Source of the DNA: Longispora albida DSM 44784
GTDB taxonomy: Bacteria > Actinomycetota > Actinomycetes > Mycobacteriales > Micromonosporaceae
Reading direction: 5' to 3'
Assembly: GCF_000379825.1 (NCBI RefSeq)
Contig: NZ_KB903814.1
Location: forward strand, 248,001 to 312,000
DNA length: 64,000 nucleotides
Both the position numbers and the translations under genes were made by a program. Below, in pieces: positions 10,601 to 17,230 of the stretch. The notes under the pieces were generated by a model that did no database searches, had not been told where the DNA came from, and was given only the letters and a program-made list of their open reading frames with translations. Positions within the stretch are counted from its first letter, which is position 1; each line of letters opens with the position of its first letter.

Positions 10601-11031
10601 ACCCGTCCGGCCAGAACAGGTACTTCGAGGCCGCCAAGACGGTGACCAAGGGCACAGCGCTGGAGTTCAGCTGGGGTGAGGGTTTCTCCACCACCGACTC
10701 AGCCTCTATCGGCGCGGAACTCGGCATCGGCGGGACCTACACCGCGGAAGAAACGACGGAGACGAACAAGAGCAGAGCGGAGAGCCATTCCCGCGAGGAG
10801 AGCACATCCAGCAACGTCGGCGCGACCAACATCCCCTACAACCATGCGGCATACGGCTACCCCGTCTACAACGAGGTGGATTTCGTCGCGATGATCTACA
10901 TCGGGAACAAGCACATCGGCACGGTGTATGGCACAGCCAGATACCGGGTCGGCCAGGGCATCAACGTCGTTCCGGCGAACGAGGTGCCTGACACCGACAT
11001 CACTGCGGACGGCTACATAGGTCTCAAGTAG
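4681..11031 (+). CDS. Secreted SpvB/RHS repeat protein with aerolysin-like C-terminal tip
   Basis: A 2116-aa exported RHS protein. It begins with a signal peptide (hydrophobic core VLAMVPVLGLGIF, cleavage after ALA near aa 36). A SpvB-like region starts near aa 270 (NNQPGWAGTGFEF, then YWFGRNRLPGW). YD repeats fill roughly aa 1000–1800, and the RHS core closes with GAREYDPATGKF and GYANHNPVTTSDPAG near aa 1823–1868. The remaining 248 aa are a variable tip. Its end holds two Ser/Thr/Glu-rich strands around SIGAELGIGGTY, followed by IPYNHAAYGYPVYNEVDF, an arrangement like the membrane-inserting hairpin of aerolysin/ETX-MTX2 pore-formers (inference). Position 4681 overlaps the upstream stop by ATGA. 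ATG at 4702 also gives a complete signal peptide and has GGGAG upstream, so it is a real alternative. A stem-loop follows directly. No immunity gene is visible. Confidence 0.9.
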   Translation: MTGARHTMRQRKTARIAVLAMVPVLGLGIFQAPALAAKDKPFRPGQPAKVPAVKTRDLVPGKSELPGQAARLEAEKRRPAAPVWPAATTTEVDLATPQAAGAAAAPRAQAPGTPVSIGTRGSAGKMKVTVFGRDTAKASGVDGVLARVDRADGKRGPAAAEVTVDYSAFASAYGADWSSRLRLVTLPECALTTPSAAGCSSTPLTSKNNASARSVTATVPAGSLVATEAAPAGGSGDYTATKLQASSTWSAGGNAGGFSWSYPMRVPPATGGPAPNLSLSYSSQSVDGQTAAENNQPGWAGTGFEFAPGGYIERRYKTCLDDMSGGNNSEKTSDFCWATDNATLSLDGHSGELIYNATDGFWHLRNDDGSRVERRTGASNGDNDGEWWVVTTTNGTQYWFGRNRLPGWASGNAETKSAFTEPVFGNHSGEPCKAATFAASACDQAWRWNLDYVIDVHGNTMSFWYEKATNKYAKNMKNDSPVPYVRDGWLTRIDYGTRSSKDLIADPSQATAVDSVLSTPAPMSVDFTVDDRCLSGCGTHDAAHWTDTPWDQECLGSTCDDVSPTFWTTKRLKQVTTKVRDGSGYRPVETWTLTHTYPDPGDTTRAPLWLAKLSHAGGTTTVPDIEFGWVQKANRVDAVAVDGLAPMNWFRLNEIKSETGSVTTVTYSAEDCVKGSKMPSTSALHLNKYRCYPVRWMPEGAPEAKLEFFHKYVVTEVREKDNTGGTAPFGSPTVLTTYAYPADEGAWHYTDEDGLTKDENKTWSVWRGYGQVTTSKGDVSAGDQPTRTVTTYFRGMHGDKLPSGTRSVTMPAVDMNGNQNTADAGIDAEAVTDENDFAGTTRSTTVYNGQTGAEISSNVTKPWRSGAATASRALNGVTVEARRTGTEHTHARVALDHAPWWRTTSTHTAFDAQGMPERADDFGDDATPADDQCTVTTYLRNTSGWVMTTAKEVTKYALKCTSATTPATLTEDDVLSNVRTSFDSKPYGAMPSKGLPTQMATATAWTAGNPTDQAVVKTKYDSHGRVVETTDALNRTTKTAFTPATGGPVTQNVVTKPAPASFTTTTVQDPAFGNPVTITDTNGKRVELQHDGLGRLTGVWLPGRIKGTDTANQTYTYLVRQDGPVVVTTAQLNAAGGYNTSYALMDGLLRGRQTQKSSPSGGRVVTDTFYDSAGREKLVYGSYHDSRGGPGTTLVTPADRHDVPDQSFTLYDGAGRVNAVVFDPYNNGERWRTSTVTWGDRADVTPPAGGVRASKFTDARGNTTAIRQYGEPDAASQVTTSYTFNRKNQLQRITDNAGNHWDYTYYLSGLVRTTQDPDSGTTTLNYDKAGQIVSATDARNITLVTQYDELGRKLAQYKGDVAPANLQASWAYDTAVFDGTSTPAKGYLASSTRWLNNGTEPYKSSVLGYTANYLPTGATVSIPGGETGLDGTYTSQTTYKPDGSPYRASFPGAGDLAGETTTVLYDPVLGLPYGLDSVLGTTQSSLVENTSYDAVGEVSQFTLYTGRYSQTGSRAWITLNRDVVTGRTIGIRTSREAAAPNVVSDVSYAYDNAGNITRAGDQASGDTQCFRYDALRRLREAWTPSGGVCGQPSVTLGGPAPYRTSWEVDSAGNRTQQTEHPITTGGTARTIGYTYPAAGSPRAHGVTGTTGGLVSTYRYDEAGNVLCRPLAPQNTCPASGPATGSQTFTWDASGRAETSTDATGTSSYVHDADGNRLIRRDPAGKTLYLPSQEIRYTTATGAKTTTRYFGLAGRQLASRNGAGLTWLTSDHQGTAGVALNAASQSAAIRRQTPFGATRGGIAGWANTQGFVGGTNDANGLVHLGAREYDPATGKFLSVDPMISKDDPQSLTGYGYANHNPVTTSDPAGTCVLIDETNCAPGTQGKWTPPPAPDPKNPPPRRKCDAACKAENQRLIALFEAQRRAYMDGQKCVNEGRDLCWMSAEPEWRVVSQSTYRGIPDKSLRIGEPGFNFEDPSGQNRYFEAAKTVTKGTALEFSWGEGFSTTDSASIGAELGIGGTYTAEETTETNKSRAESHSREESTSSNVGATNIPYNHAAYGYPVYNEVDFVAMIYIGNKHIGTVYGTARYRVGQGINVVPANEVPDTDITADGYIGLK

Positions 11032-11041
11032 TAACAATGCA

Positions 11042-11083
11042 GGCTGGCCTGGGATCACCGCACTCCGGTGTCCCAGGCCAGCC
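11042..11083 (+). terminator. Strong stem-loop terminator after the first RHS gene
   Basis: A 13-bp perfect inverted repeat (GGCTGGCCTGGGA / TCCCAGGCCAGCC) continues, after a one-base bulge, into CACCG/CGGTG around a CACTC loop. It starts 10 nt after the RHS stop. There is no U-tract, as is usual in actinomycetes. It also lies downstream of the converging minus-strand gene ending at 11104, so it could serve both. Confidence 0.8.
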
Positions 11084-11103
11084 CCATCTACAGCACTGCA
11101 GGC

Positions 11104-12201
11104 TCAGCGGGCCGGCTGGTACCGGATCTCATGACCGGCCGCTTCCGGAGCTGCGAACCGGAGCAGCGACGCGCCCTCCGTCTCTACCTCGTCGCGTTCC
11201 CTGCCGGTCAGCTTGCGGAGGGGTTCAATGCCGAGGGTCGCCGAGCCCCTGCGGCCCTTCTCACGGCGTACCGTCCACAGTGCTGCGACAGACCCGTCGA
11301 CCAGGATCGTTCCCGGTTCGATGTTGGTCTTCATGAGCTCATCGCGGCGGGCCGCGTACTCCGGGGACACCACGCGGCTGCGGTCGTGGTGGGACCGCAG
11401 GACGTTGTCGAAGTCGTACAGGTAGCGGACCGGGGCCGGCGTGTCCGGGGCGGGCCGGGGCGCGTCCAGCAGGTCGTAGTAGCCGCCGCCGAGATCGGCC
11501 AGCCTCATCCCGGCCACGACCTCGGCCAGTTTCGTCAGGCCGGACCAGACCTGCATGTCGCGGACGGTGGCGGGGCCGAACGCCGCCAGGTACCGGATGA
11601 TCAGCTTTTCCATCGATGGCAGGGTCGTGACCGGCTCGCCGAGCCAGGCCTCCACTGTGGTGTGTCTCGCCAGGCCGGAAGCGCCCCACACACCCCGGGG
11701 CGGGGTCTGGACCAGGGCCAGCCCGGCCCGCGCGAGCTGGGCGAGCGCCGCGGGGTCACGCCCCGGCCACTGTTCGGCGAGGCGCCGCCCGGCTTCGGCG
11801 AAGGTCAGAGGTTCCGTGTCGAAGATCGTGCGGGCGGAGGCGACCACGGCCGCCTCGTCCAGCCCGGCCCATTCCTTGCCGAACGCCCCGCGCGTGCTGC
11901 GGTCGATCACCGGCTGGACCAGTGGCCGCCAGTCCAGCGCGTCCTGGGCGGTGACGAGGTGGATGGTGCTGCGCATCAGCGCGATCCGCACGACTTCCCT
12001 GCCGGTGAGCAGCCCGGAGACCTCGCGCGGGTCGAAGTCTGCCAGCCGCGACCACAGCCCGGTGTACCAGGTGTGCGGTGTCTGCGCCTGCAACCCCGCC
12101 AGCCGGCCGACCGCGTCGAGCGGGCTCACCCCGGCGCGTTCGAGGAGGAGCTGCCGGGCCAGCGTGGCCCGGTTCAGCGCACGCTGGCCCGGGGCGCTCA
12201 C
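11104..12201 (-). CDS. Winged-helix DNA glycosylase family protein (AlkZ/YcaQ-like)
   Basis: 365 aa of the winged-helix family that includes the interstrand-crosslink glycosylase AlkZ. A Gln-x-Gln motif (GLQAQTP) near aa 35 matches the catalytic QΦQ motif of AlkZ; YcaQ has Q-x-D instead. The family lacks a helix-hairpin-helix and uses three tandem winged helices; LMRSTIHLVT and FGPATVRDM fit the family pattern. A longer upstream open frame exists, but the start chosen is GTG at 12201: it overlaps the stop of the upstream oxidoreductase gene (GTGA), and codons before it read as frame-shadow of that gene. Translation is therefore likely coupled. The substrate cannot be deduced; a general nucleic-acid binding role is the alternative. 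Confidence 0.8.
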   Translation of the reverse strand: MSAPGQRALNRATLARQLLLERAGVSPLDAVGRLAGLQAQTPHTWYTGLWSRLADFDPREVSGLLTGREVVRIALMRSTIHLVTAQDALDWRPLVQPVIDRSTRGAFGKEWAGLDEAAVVASARTIFDTEPLTFAEAGRRLAEQWPGRDPAALAQLARAGLALVQTPPRGVWGASGLARHTTVEAWLGEPVTTLPSMEKLIIRYLAAFGPATVRDMQVWSGLTKLAEVVAGMRLADLGGGYYDLLDAPRPAPDTPAPVRYLYDFDNVLRSHHDRSRVVSPEYAARRDELMKTNIEPGTILVDGSVAALWTVRREKGRRGSATLGIEPLRKLTGRERDEVETEGASLLRFAAPEAAGHEIRYQPAR

Positions 12202-12626
12202 GCTCGTTCCAGGATCACGACCGGGATCGGCCGGCCGGCGACAGCCTGGTACCGGTCGTAGGTCGGGAAGATCTTCGTCATGATCGGCCACAGCTCCTGC
12301 TTGGCGGCCTCGCTCGCCGTGCTGGCCACCGCCGTGAACTTCTCCGGCCCGACCTGGAGGTGTACCTCGGGCTGCTCGGTCAGGTTGTGGTACCAGCCGG
12401 GGTGCTTCGGGTCTCCCCCGTTGGAGGCGACGATCAGGTACCGCCCCTGGTGCTCCCCGTAGATCAGCGGTGTCCGGCGGAGTTTCCCGCTCCGGCGGCC
12501 CCTGGTGGTGAGGAGCAGGGTGGGCATCCCCTGGTACAGGTGCCCGTCGGCCCCGTCGCTGTCGACGTACCGCTGGATGTGCCTGGCGATCCAGCCTTCG
12601 GTGTTGTCCACCACGTCTTCCGTCAT
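12198..12626 (-). CDS. Deazaflavin (F420)-dependent nitroreductase family protein
   Basis: 142 aa of the Ddn-like family, whose members reduce substrates with F420H2 or bind related flavins. Family hallmarks are LLTTRGRRSGKLRRTPL (a split-barrel cofactor motif), GGDPKHPGWYHNL and the closing AGRPIPVVIL. A GTG at 12635 is in frame, but ATG at 12626 is preferred because a TATCGT hexamer lies exactly 7 nt upstream, consistent with a leaderless transcript. The stop overlaps the start of the AlkZ-like gene, giving a two-gene unit. It diverges from the siderophore-interacting protein gene across 65 bp that include an iron box. The presence of F420 enzymes fits an actinobacterium. The actual substrate is unknown. 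Confidence 0.88.
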   Translation of the reverse strand: MTEDVVDNTEGWIARHIQRYVDSDGADGHLYQGMPTLLLTTRGRRSGKLRRTPLIYGEHQGRYLIVASNGGDPKHPGWYHNLTEQPEVHLQVGPEKFTAVASTASEAAKQELWPIMTKIFPTYDRYQAVAGRPIPVVILERA

Positions 12627-12672
12627 GCACGTCACGATACCGACCGGGTGGCGGGGATTGCGGCAGCAAAGT

Positions 12673-12691
12673 TTAGGGTAGCCTAAGCAAC
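12673..12691 (+). promoter_or_regulatory. IdeR/DmdR-type iron box
   Basis: The 19-mer TTAGGGTAGCCTAAGCAAC matches 14 of 19 positions of the DtxR/IdeR consensus TTAGGTTAGGCTAACCTAA, with the left half best. It ends at the base before the ATG of the siderophore-interacting protein and includes TAGGGT, a possible -10 element, so a bound repressor would block transcription directly. No Shine-Dalgarno site lies before that ATG. Confidence 0.7.
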
Positions 12692-13528
12692 ATGAGCGAC
12701 GGCAAGAAGAAGGTAACCGTGCACCGCGCCACTGTGCTGCACACCGAGCGGCTTACCCCGCACATGATCCGGGTGACGCTCGGCGGGGGTACGCTCGGCG
12801 ACTTCTCGGCCGGCGAGTACACCGACCACTACGTCAAGCTGGTCTTCCCGCTGCCCGGCGTGGACTATCCGCAGCCGTTCGACATCGCGGAGGTCCGCGC
12901 GACGATGGGCCGGGAGCTCTGGCCCCGGATCCGGACCTACACCGTGCGGTCCTGGGACCAGGTCACCCGCGAGCTCGTGATCGACTTCGTGCACCACGGC
13001 GACGAGGGCATCGCCGGCCCGTGGGCCGCTGCCGCCCGGCCCGGCGACGAGCTGATGTTCATGGGCCCCGGCGGCGGCTACGCCCCGAGCCCGGACGCCG
13101 CATGGCACCTGCTCGCCGGCGACGAGAGCGCGCTCCCGGCGATCGGCGCCGCACTGGAGGGCATGCCCGCAGGGGCACGCGCCCTGGTCTTCGCCGAGGT
13201 GGCCGGCCCGGAGGACGAGCAGAAGCTACTGTCCGGCGGCGGGATCGAGATCTTCTGGCTGCACCGTGGCGAGCGCCCGATCGGTGAGGCGCTGCTGGAG
13301 GCGGTCCGCGCGCTCGACTTCCCCGAGGGCCAGGTGCAGGCGTTCGTGCACGGCGAGGCCAACTTCGTCCGGGACCTGCGCCGCTTCCTGCGCTTCGACA
13401 AGGGCGTCGACCGGGCGAACCTGTCGATCTCCGGTTACTGGCGGCGCGGGGCCGACGAGGACGCCTGGCAGGCCACGAAGCAGGACTACAACCGCGACCC
13501 CGACGAGGCCGCCAAGCAGGCTGCCTGA
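12692..13528 (+). CDS. Siderophore-interacting protein (FAD-dependent ferric-siderophore reductase)
   Basis: 278 aa of the ViuB/SIP family, cytoplasmic flavoproteins that release iron from imported ferric siderophores using NAD(P)H. The FAD-binding β-barrel is N-terminal, with HYVKLVFPLPG near aa 48 and the flavin motif RIRTYTVR near aa 75. The C-terminal half has the NAD(P)H-binding fold (LLAGDESALPAIGAALE) and ends with the family signature ISGYWRRG. The gene begins immediately after a likely iron box, so repression by an IdeR/DmdR protein in iron-replete cells is expected. No siderophore biosynthesis or uptake genes are nearby. A convergent stem-loop follows the stop. Confidence 0.93.
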   Translation: MSDGKKKVTVHRATVLHTERLTPHMIRVTLGGGTLGDFSAGEYTDHYVKLVFPLPGVDYPQPFDIAEVRATMGRELWPRIRTYTVRSWDQVTRELVIDFVHHGDEGIAGPWAAAARPGDELMFMGPGGGYAPSPDAAWHLLAGDESALPAIGAALEGMPAGARALVFAEVAGPEDEQKLLSGGGIEIFWLHRGERPIGEALLEAVRALDFPEGQVQAFVHGEANFVRDLRRFLRFDKGVDRANLSISGYWRRGADEDAWQATKQDYNRDPDEAAKQAA

Positions 13529-13545
13529 CCACCGCTCCGCCGTCA

Positions 13546-13571
13546 CGGGCACCGGACATCCCCGGTGCCCG
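13546..13571. terminator. Bidirectional stem-loop between convergent genes
   Basis: Perfect 10-bp arms CGGGCACCGG / CCGGTGCCCG around a 6-nt loop (ACATCC), placed between the stop of the siderophore-interacting protein gene and the stop of the minus-strand serine hydrolase gene. Confidence 0.75.
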
Positions 13572-13590
13572 CGCCCGCGTCGCCACCCGG

Positions 13591-14937
13591 TCACCGTGCC
13601 CGCGGCACCGCGCGCAGCCCGGAGTGCATGTGACTGGCCGGACCACCGTCCGGCATGACGAAAGTGGCCGTGGAGTACTTGCCGTCCACCGCCTCAGCCT
13701 GGACAAACGTGTTACCCGCCAGGTGGACGTACCGGGCTGACGTCCCGGTCATGCCGAACGCCTGGGCCGTCTCGCCCGGCACGGTCGTGACCAGCAGCCC
13801 GCCACCCTCCGGGGTGACGTGGTGCGTGACCAGCGTGTCGACATACTCGCCCGCGTACGGCTCGGGGCTCACCGGCCGCGGATCGGCGGGCGGGGCCACC
13901 CCTGCGGGTATCTCGATGCCGGTGAGCTCGCTGATCAGCGGGAGCAGCAGCCCGTCGAACACCCGGAACGCGTTGCCGCCGTTGACCACGGCCGCGATGG
14001 CGAACCCGGCCTCCGGGACGACCCGGAAGAACGCCGTCTGCCCTGGCGTGTTGCCGTCGTGCCCGGCTGCCATCGTCCCGCCCCAGTCGAACAGCATCCA
14101 GCCGAGCCCCCAGTGCTGGACTCCGCGGCCTGCCACGCCCGGTACCGGCACCTGCCGCTCCCAGCCGCGCCCGGCCGCCGCCGGGGACAGGATTCCGGGC
14201 CGGCCGCCCTCCAGGAACAGCCGGGCGAACTCCAGCAGCACGCGGGGCGTGGTGCACAGCGAGGACCCGGCGGGCGCGAGGGAGCGCGGCAGCTGCCAGA
14301 CCGGCGTCACTTCCTGGCCGCCCTCCCTGATGAGGTGGCCCGCTGCCGTCCGGCGCAGGATGGCCTCCTCCGCGAACAGCGCCACCGGCCCGAGTCCCAG
14401 CGGCTCGATCAGGTGTTTCCGGAGGGCCGCTTCCCACGGCATGCCCCGCAGTGTCGCGATCAGGTGGCCCAGGACGACGTATCCGGAGTTGCAGTAGGAG
14501 AACAGCTCGCCGCGTCCGGCGATCGAGGTGGCGCCGGCGAGTGCCGCCACCAGGCGCCCGACTGCGTCGTCGCCCCGCCCGAGGTCGTCGAACACGTCTC
14601 CGGCGAAGCCGGTCGTGTGCCGCAGCAGGTCACGCGGGGTGAGCGCCGCGGCGGCGTCCTCGTCGGCCAGCCGGAGGTCAGGGAGGTAGGCCCGGACCGG
14701 GGTGTCGAGGTCCAGCAGCCCCTCGTCCACGAGCTGGTGGGCCAGGGTGGCTGTCCACAGCTTGGTGACCGAGCCGATCTGGAACAGGCTGTCCGTGGTC
14801 ACCGCGAGACCGGTGTCCCGGTTCAGCACGCCGGCCGCGGCCTCCGTGATCTCACCGCCGGCCAGGTAGGCGATCGCCGCTCCGGGAATGTCGCCGTCCC
14901 GGACCGCGTCGGCGATCCGTGCCTCCAGGTCACTCAT
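13591..14937 (-). CDS. Serine hydrolase, class C β-lactamase / penicillin-binding-protein fold
   Basis: 448 aa of the esterase/AmpC-like β-lactamase superfamily. The three active-site motifs are visible: SxxK as SVTK near aa 55, YxN as YCN near aa 150 (SYCNSGYVVLGHL), and the third box as HDG (AGHDGNTPGQTAFF). No signal peptide is evident, so the enzyme is probably cytoplasmic. A C-terminal extension after the catalytic fold (ISELTGIEIPAG onward) looks like the β-barrel-type domain found on D-aminopeptidase or esterase members. The start is supported by GGGAGGGG about 5 nt upstream. It could be a peptidase, esterase or transacylase; nothing local decides this, and antibiotic hydrolysis should not be assumed. 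Confidence 0.88.
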   Translation of the reverse strand: MSDLEARIADAVRDGDIPGAAIAYLAGGEITEAAAGVLNRDTGLAVTTDSLFQIGSVTKLWTATLAHQLVDEGLLDLDTPVRAYLPDLRLADEDAAAALTPRDLLRHTTGFAGDVFDDLGRGDDAVGRLVAALAGATSIAGRGELFSYCNSGYVVLGHLIATLRGMPWEAALRKHLIEPLGLGPVALFAEEAILRRTAAGHLIREGGQEVTPVWQLPRSLAPAGSSLCTTPRVLLEFARLFLEGGRPGILSPAAAGRGWERQVPVPGVAGRGVQHWGLGWMLFDWGGTMAAGHDGNTPGQTAFFRVVPEAGFAIAAVVNGGNAFRVFDGLLLPLISELTGIEIPAGVAPPADPRPVSPEPYAGEYVDTLVTHHVTPEGGGLLVTTVPGETAQAFGMTGTSARYVHLAGNTFVQAEAVDGKYSTATFVMPDGGPASHMHSGLRAVPRAR

Positions 14938-14979
14938 GGCGCCCCTCCCTCAGCGCTCGCGCGCCTCCGGAGGATCCTT

Positions 14980-15597
14980 TCAGGACATGGGTGCGGGCGT
15001 CTGCCCCGGTGACACCCTTCTTTTCCTGGTACTGGCCTGCGCCAGCACCAGCACGAACCCCGCCAGCAGGTACCCGGCGAGCACGTCCGACAGCCAGTGC
15101 ACGCCCAGGTAGAGGCGGGAGAAGCCGATCAGCCCGGCGAGTGCGGCGGCGCCCAGCCAGATCGGCAGGCGCCTGGCCGGCCAGCGGCGTACGGCGAGCC
15201 AGGCGATGAGCCCGTAGACGACAGCAGCCTGCGTGGCGTGCCCGGACGGGAAGGCGTACCCGACGGCTGTCGTCAGCGCGTCGGCCACGTCTGGCCGTGG
15301 CCGGGCGAGCAGCGCTTTGAGGATCTGCACCACGAGCGCCGTACCGCCGGCCACCGCACCGAGCACGACGGCGTCCCGCCAGCGCCCGGCCCGGGCCGCC
15401 CGGGGTCCGAGCCACGCGGCGCAGCCCAGGAGCAGCGGAAACGCGACCCAGCCGCTGCCGAGTACGGTGACGGCCTGCATCGCGGCGGTCAGCCAGTCCG
15501 ACCGGTTGCCGGCCAGCCAGGACGACACCCGGGCGTCCCACGTGGCGGTACCGGGCAGGAGCAGGGCCGTGGCCAGGGTCAGCATGATCCGCGTCAT
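14980..15597 (-). CDS. PAP2-family membrane phosphatase
   Basis: 205 aa, with an N-terminal hydrophobic segment and several further membrane helices. All three PAP2 motifs are present: KALLARPRP (K-x6-RP), PSGH within YAFPSGHATQ, and SRLYLGVHWLSD (SR-x5-H-x3-D). Family members remove phosphate from lipid phosphates such as phosphatidate, phosphatidylglycerol phosphate or undecaprenyl pyrophosphate, with the active site facing outward. A TAGCCT hexamer 8 nt upstream of the ATG suggests a leaderless transcript. Neighbouring genes give no hint of substrate. Confidence 0.92.
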   Translation of the reverse strand: MTRIMLTLATALLLPGTATWDARVSSWLAGNRSDWLTAAMQAVTVLGSGWVAFPLLLGCAAWLGPRAARAGRWRDAVVLGAVAGGTALVVQILKALLARPRPDVADALTTAVGYAFPSGHATQAAVVYGLIAWLAVRRWPARRLPIWLGAAALAGLIGFSRLYLGVHWLSDVLAGYLLAGFVLVLAQASTRKRRVSPGQTPAPMS

Positions 15598-15655
15598 CGC
15601 CTAACAGGCTAGCCCCGGCAGCACCCTAACGGGACAGAAGGTACGGACTCCGGCC

Positions 15656-17107
15656 CTATTCGACCGCCAGGCGCGGGTACACCGGGCGGAGCGGCGGGAG
15701 GGTGCCGCCGGCCGGGGTGCACTGGTGGCTGATCTTCGCCGCGAGGTCCGGCACGAAGGGTTCGAGTTCGCGGCCGAGGACGCGGCAGGTGGCCAGCAGC
15801 CGGCCCAGGATTCCGGCCGCGCCGGTGTCCCCGTCGCGCAGCAGCTCCCACGGCCGGGTCTGCTCCAGGTACCGGTTGGCCTCTTCCACGATCGTCCACA
15901 CCCCGGCCGCCGCGCGGCGGAAGTCGAACCCGGCCAGCGCGCTGTCCACTGCCGACGGCACGCCGGCGCACACGGGCAGCGGCTCGCCGCCGGGCACGGC
16001 TCCGCCCAGCTTCCCGAGGAGCGTCACGACCCGGCTGACCAGGTTGCCCGCGCCGCCTGCCAGGTCCTCGTTCGCCCTCGCGACCAGCCGTTCGACGGTG
16101 AAGTCGGCGTCGCCGGTTTGTGGTACCTCGCGCAGCAGCCACCAGCGGAGCGCGTCGGTGCCGTACCGGGCGGCCAGGTCAGCCGGTTCGGCCCCGTTCC
16201 CCGCCGACTTACTGATCTTGCGGCCGTCCACCGTGAGGTAGTCGTGGACCAGGATCTCGGTCGGCAGCGGGAGCCCGGCCGACAGGAGGAGCGCTGGCCA
16301 GTACACGGCGTGGAAGCGGAGGACGCCCTTGCCGGCCAGGTGGACCCGGCGCCCGTCACCGCTGCCCCACCACTTCTCGTAGGCCGCGCCCCCGGTGCCG
16401 TAGCCCAGGCTGGTCACGTAGTTGCCGAGGGCGTCCCACCAGACGTAGACGACCTGACCCGGGTCGCCGGGTACCTCGATGCCCCAGCCCCGCGCGCGTT
16501 CCCGCGACCGGGAGATCGAGAAGTCACGCAACCCGCCGTCGATCAGCGCGAGTACCTCGTTGCGCCTGGCGGGCGGCTCGATCACCAGCCTGCCGGAAGT
16601 GATCGCCTCCCGCAGCGGCTCCGCGTACCGGGAGAGGCGGAAGAACCAGTTCTCCTCGGCGACCCGCTGCGGCGGGGCCTCGTGGTCGGGGCAGGTGGTG
16701 GTGTCGGTCAGGTAGTGCTCGCAGCCGACGCAGTACAGGCCCTCGTAGGTCGACCGGTAGATGTCAGCGGCGCAGTCCCGCCACAGCCGCTCGACACCGG
16801 CCCGGTGGCGCGGGTCGGTGCTGGTCCGGATGAAGTCGTCGAACGTCAGGCTCAGCGGCTCCCGCAGCGCCTCGAACGCCGCGGCGTTGCGGTCCACGAA
16901 CTCCTGCACCGGCAGGCCGGCCGCCTCGGCGGCCAGCAGGTTCTTCAGGGAGTTGTCGTCGGTACCGGTCAGCAGCCGCACCTCGCGGCCTCTGCGGCGA
17001 TGGTGCCTGGCCAGTACGTCGGCCTGGACGGCCTCCAGCGCGAAGCCGACGTGCGGGGCGGCGTTGACGTACGGGAGGGTTGTGGTCAGGAAGATCGTGC
17101 CGGTCAT
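15656..17107 (-). CDS. metG: Methionyl-tRNA synthetase, divergent short form
   Basis: 483 aa class I aminoacyl-tRNA synthetase charging tRNA with methionine in the cytoplasm. The Rossmann N-terminus (FLTTTLPYVNAAPHVGFALE), a zinc-knuckle segment (CVGCEHY…CPDH), KISKS in place of KMSKS (DGRKISKSAGN) and the α-helical anticodon domain are present. There is no C-terminal Trbp111-like domain. The HIGH motif reads HVGF and the usual TGTDEHG reads TGTDDNS, so two strongly conserved positions differ from the standard housekeeping enzyme. The start at 17107 has GGAGG 5 nt upstream; a longer frame to 17176 runs through a hairpin region and is unlikely. A leader peptide and competing stem-loops precede it. 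It may be a second, specialised enzyme; whether another copy exists cannot be seen. Confidence 0.9.
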   Translation of the reverse strand: MTGTIFLTTTLPYVNAAPHVGFALEAVQADVLARHHRRRGREVRLLTGTDDNSLKNLLAAEAAGLPVQEFVDRNAAAFEALREPLSLTFDDFIRTSTDPRHRAGVERLWRDCAADIYRSTYEGLYCVGCEHYLTDTTTCPDHEAPPQRVAEENWFFRLSRYAEPLREAITSGRLVIEPPARRNEVLALIDGGLRDFSISRSRERARGWGIEVPGDPGQVVYVWWDALGNYVTSLGYGTGGAAYEKWWGSGDGRRVHLAGKGVLRFHAVYWPALLLSAGLPLPTEILVHDYLTVDGRKISKSAGNGAEPADLAARYGTDALRWWLLREVPQTGDADFTVERLVARANEDLAGGAGNLVSRVVTLLGKLGGAVPGGEPLPVCAGVPSAVDSALAGFDFRRAAAGVWTIVEEANRYLEQTRPWELLRDGDTGAAGILGRLLATCRVLGRELEPFVPDLAAKISHQCTPAGGTLPPLRPVYPRLAVE

Positions 17108-17129
17108 CGGAACCTCCGGGAGAAGACGC

Positions 17130-17166
17130 CCAGGGCTCCGGATCGAGGCCCTGGATACAGGGCCTC
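17130..17166 (-). promoter_or_regulatory. Mutually exclusive hairpins in the metG leader (candidate attenuator)
   Basis: Between the leader peptide stop and the metG ribosome site, the transcript can form a perfect 9-bp hairpin (GAGGCCCTG-TATC-CAGGGCCTC, 17166–17145). Alternatively the second arm can pair, as CCAGGGC (17154–17148), with GCCCTGG (17136–17130). The two pairings exclude each other. The metG Shine-Dalgarno site lies about 10 nt further on. This is the geometry of a translation-controlled leader; function is inferred. Confidence 0.55.
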
Positions 17167-17179
17167 GCACGCGCACGCG

Positions 17180-17230
17180 TCAGCAGCAGCCCCAGCGGGG
17201 CATCATCACTGCGCAGGCGGTACGGAACAT
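17180..17230 (-). CDS. Putative metG leader peptide (16 aa, Met- and Cys-rich)
   Basis: A 16-codon frame reading MFRTACAVMMPRWGCC ends 72 nt before the metG start. It contains three Met residues, two adjacent at positions 9–10, and three Cys residues, two of them terminal. A TACTGT hexamer ends 6 nt before its ATG, consistent with transcription starting at the start codon. Placement before a methionyl-tRNA synthetase, and before hairpins with alternative pairing, suggests that ribosome progress through the Met (or Cys) codons sets metG expression. Evidence is from sequence layout only; a chance ORF is possible. Confidence 0.5.
   Translation of the reverse strand: MFRTACAVMMPRWGCC

Noticed and set aside
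11104-12669. 521-codon AlkZ-like frame starting at 12669
   Set aside because: The first 156 codons lie opposite-frame to the F420-type gene and are compositional noise; GTG 12201 begins the family.
17107-17176. Longer metG start at 17176
   Set aside because: It would translate the hairpin region and bypass the GGAGG site 5 nt before ATG 17107.
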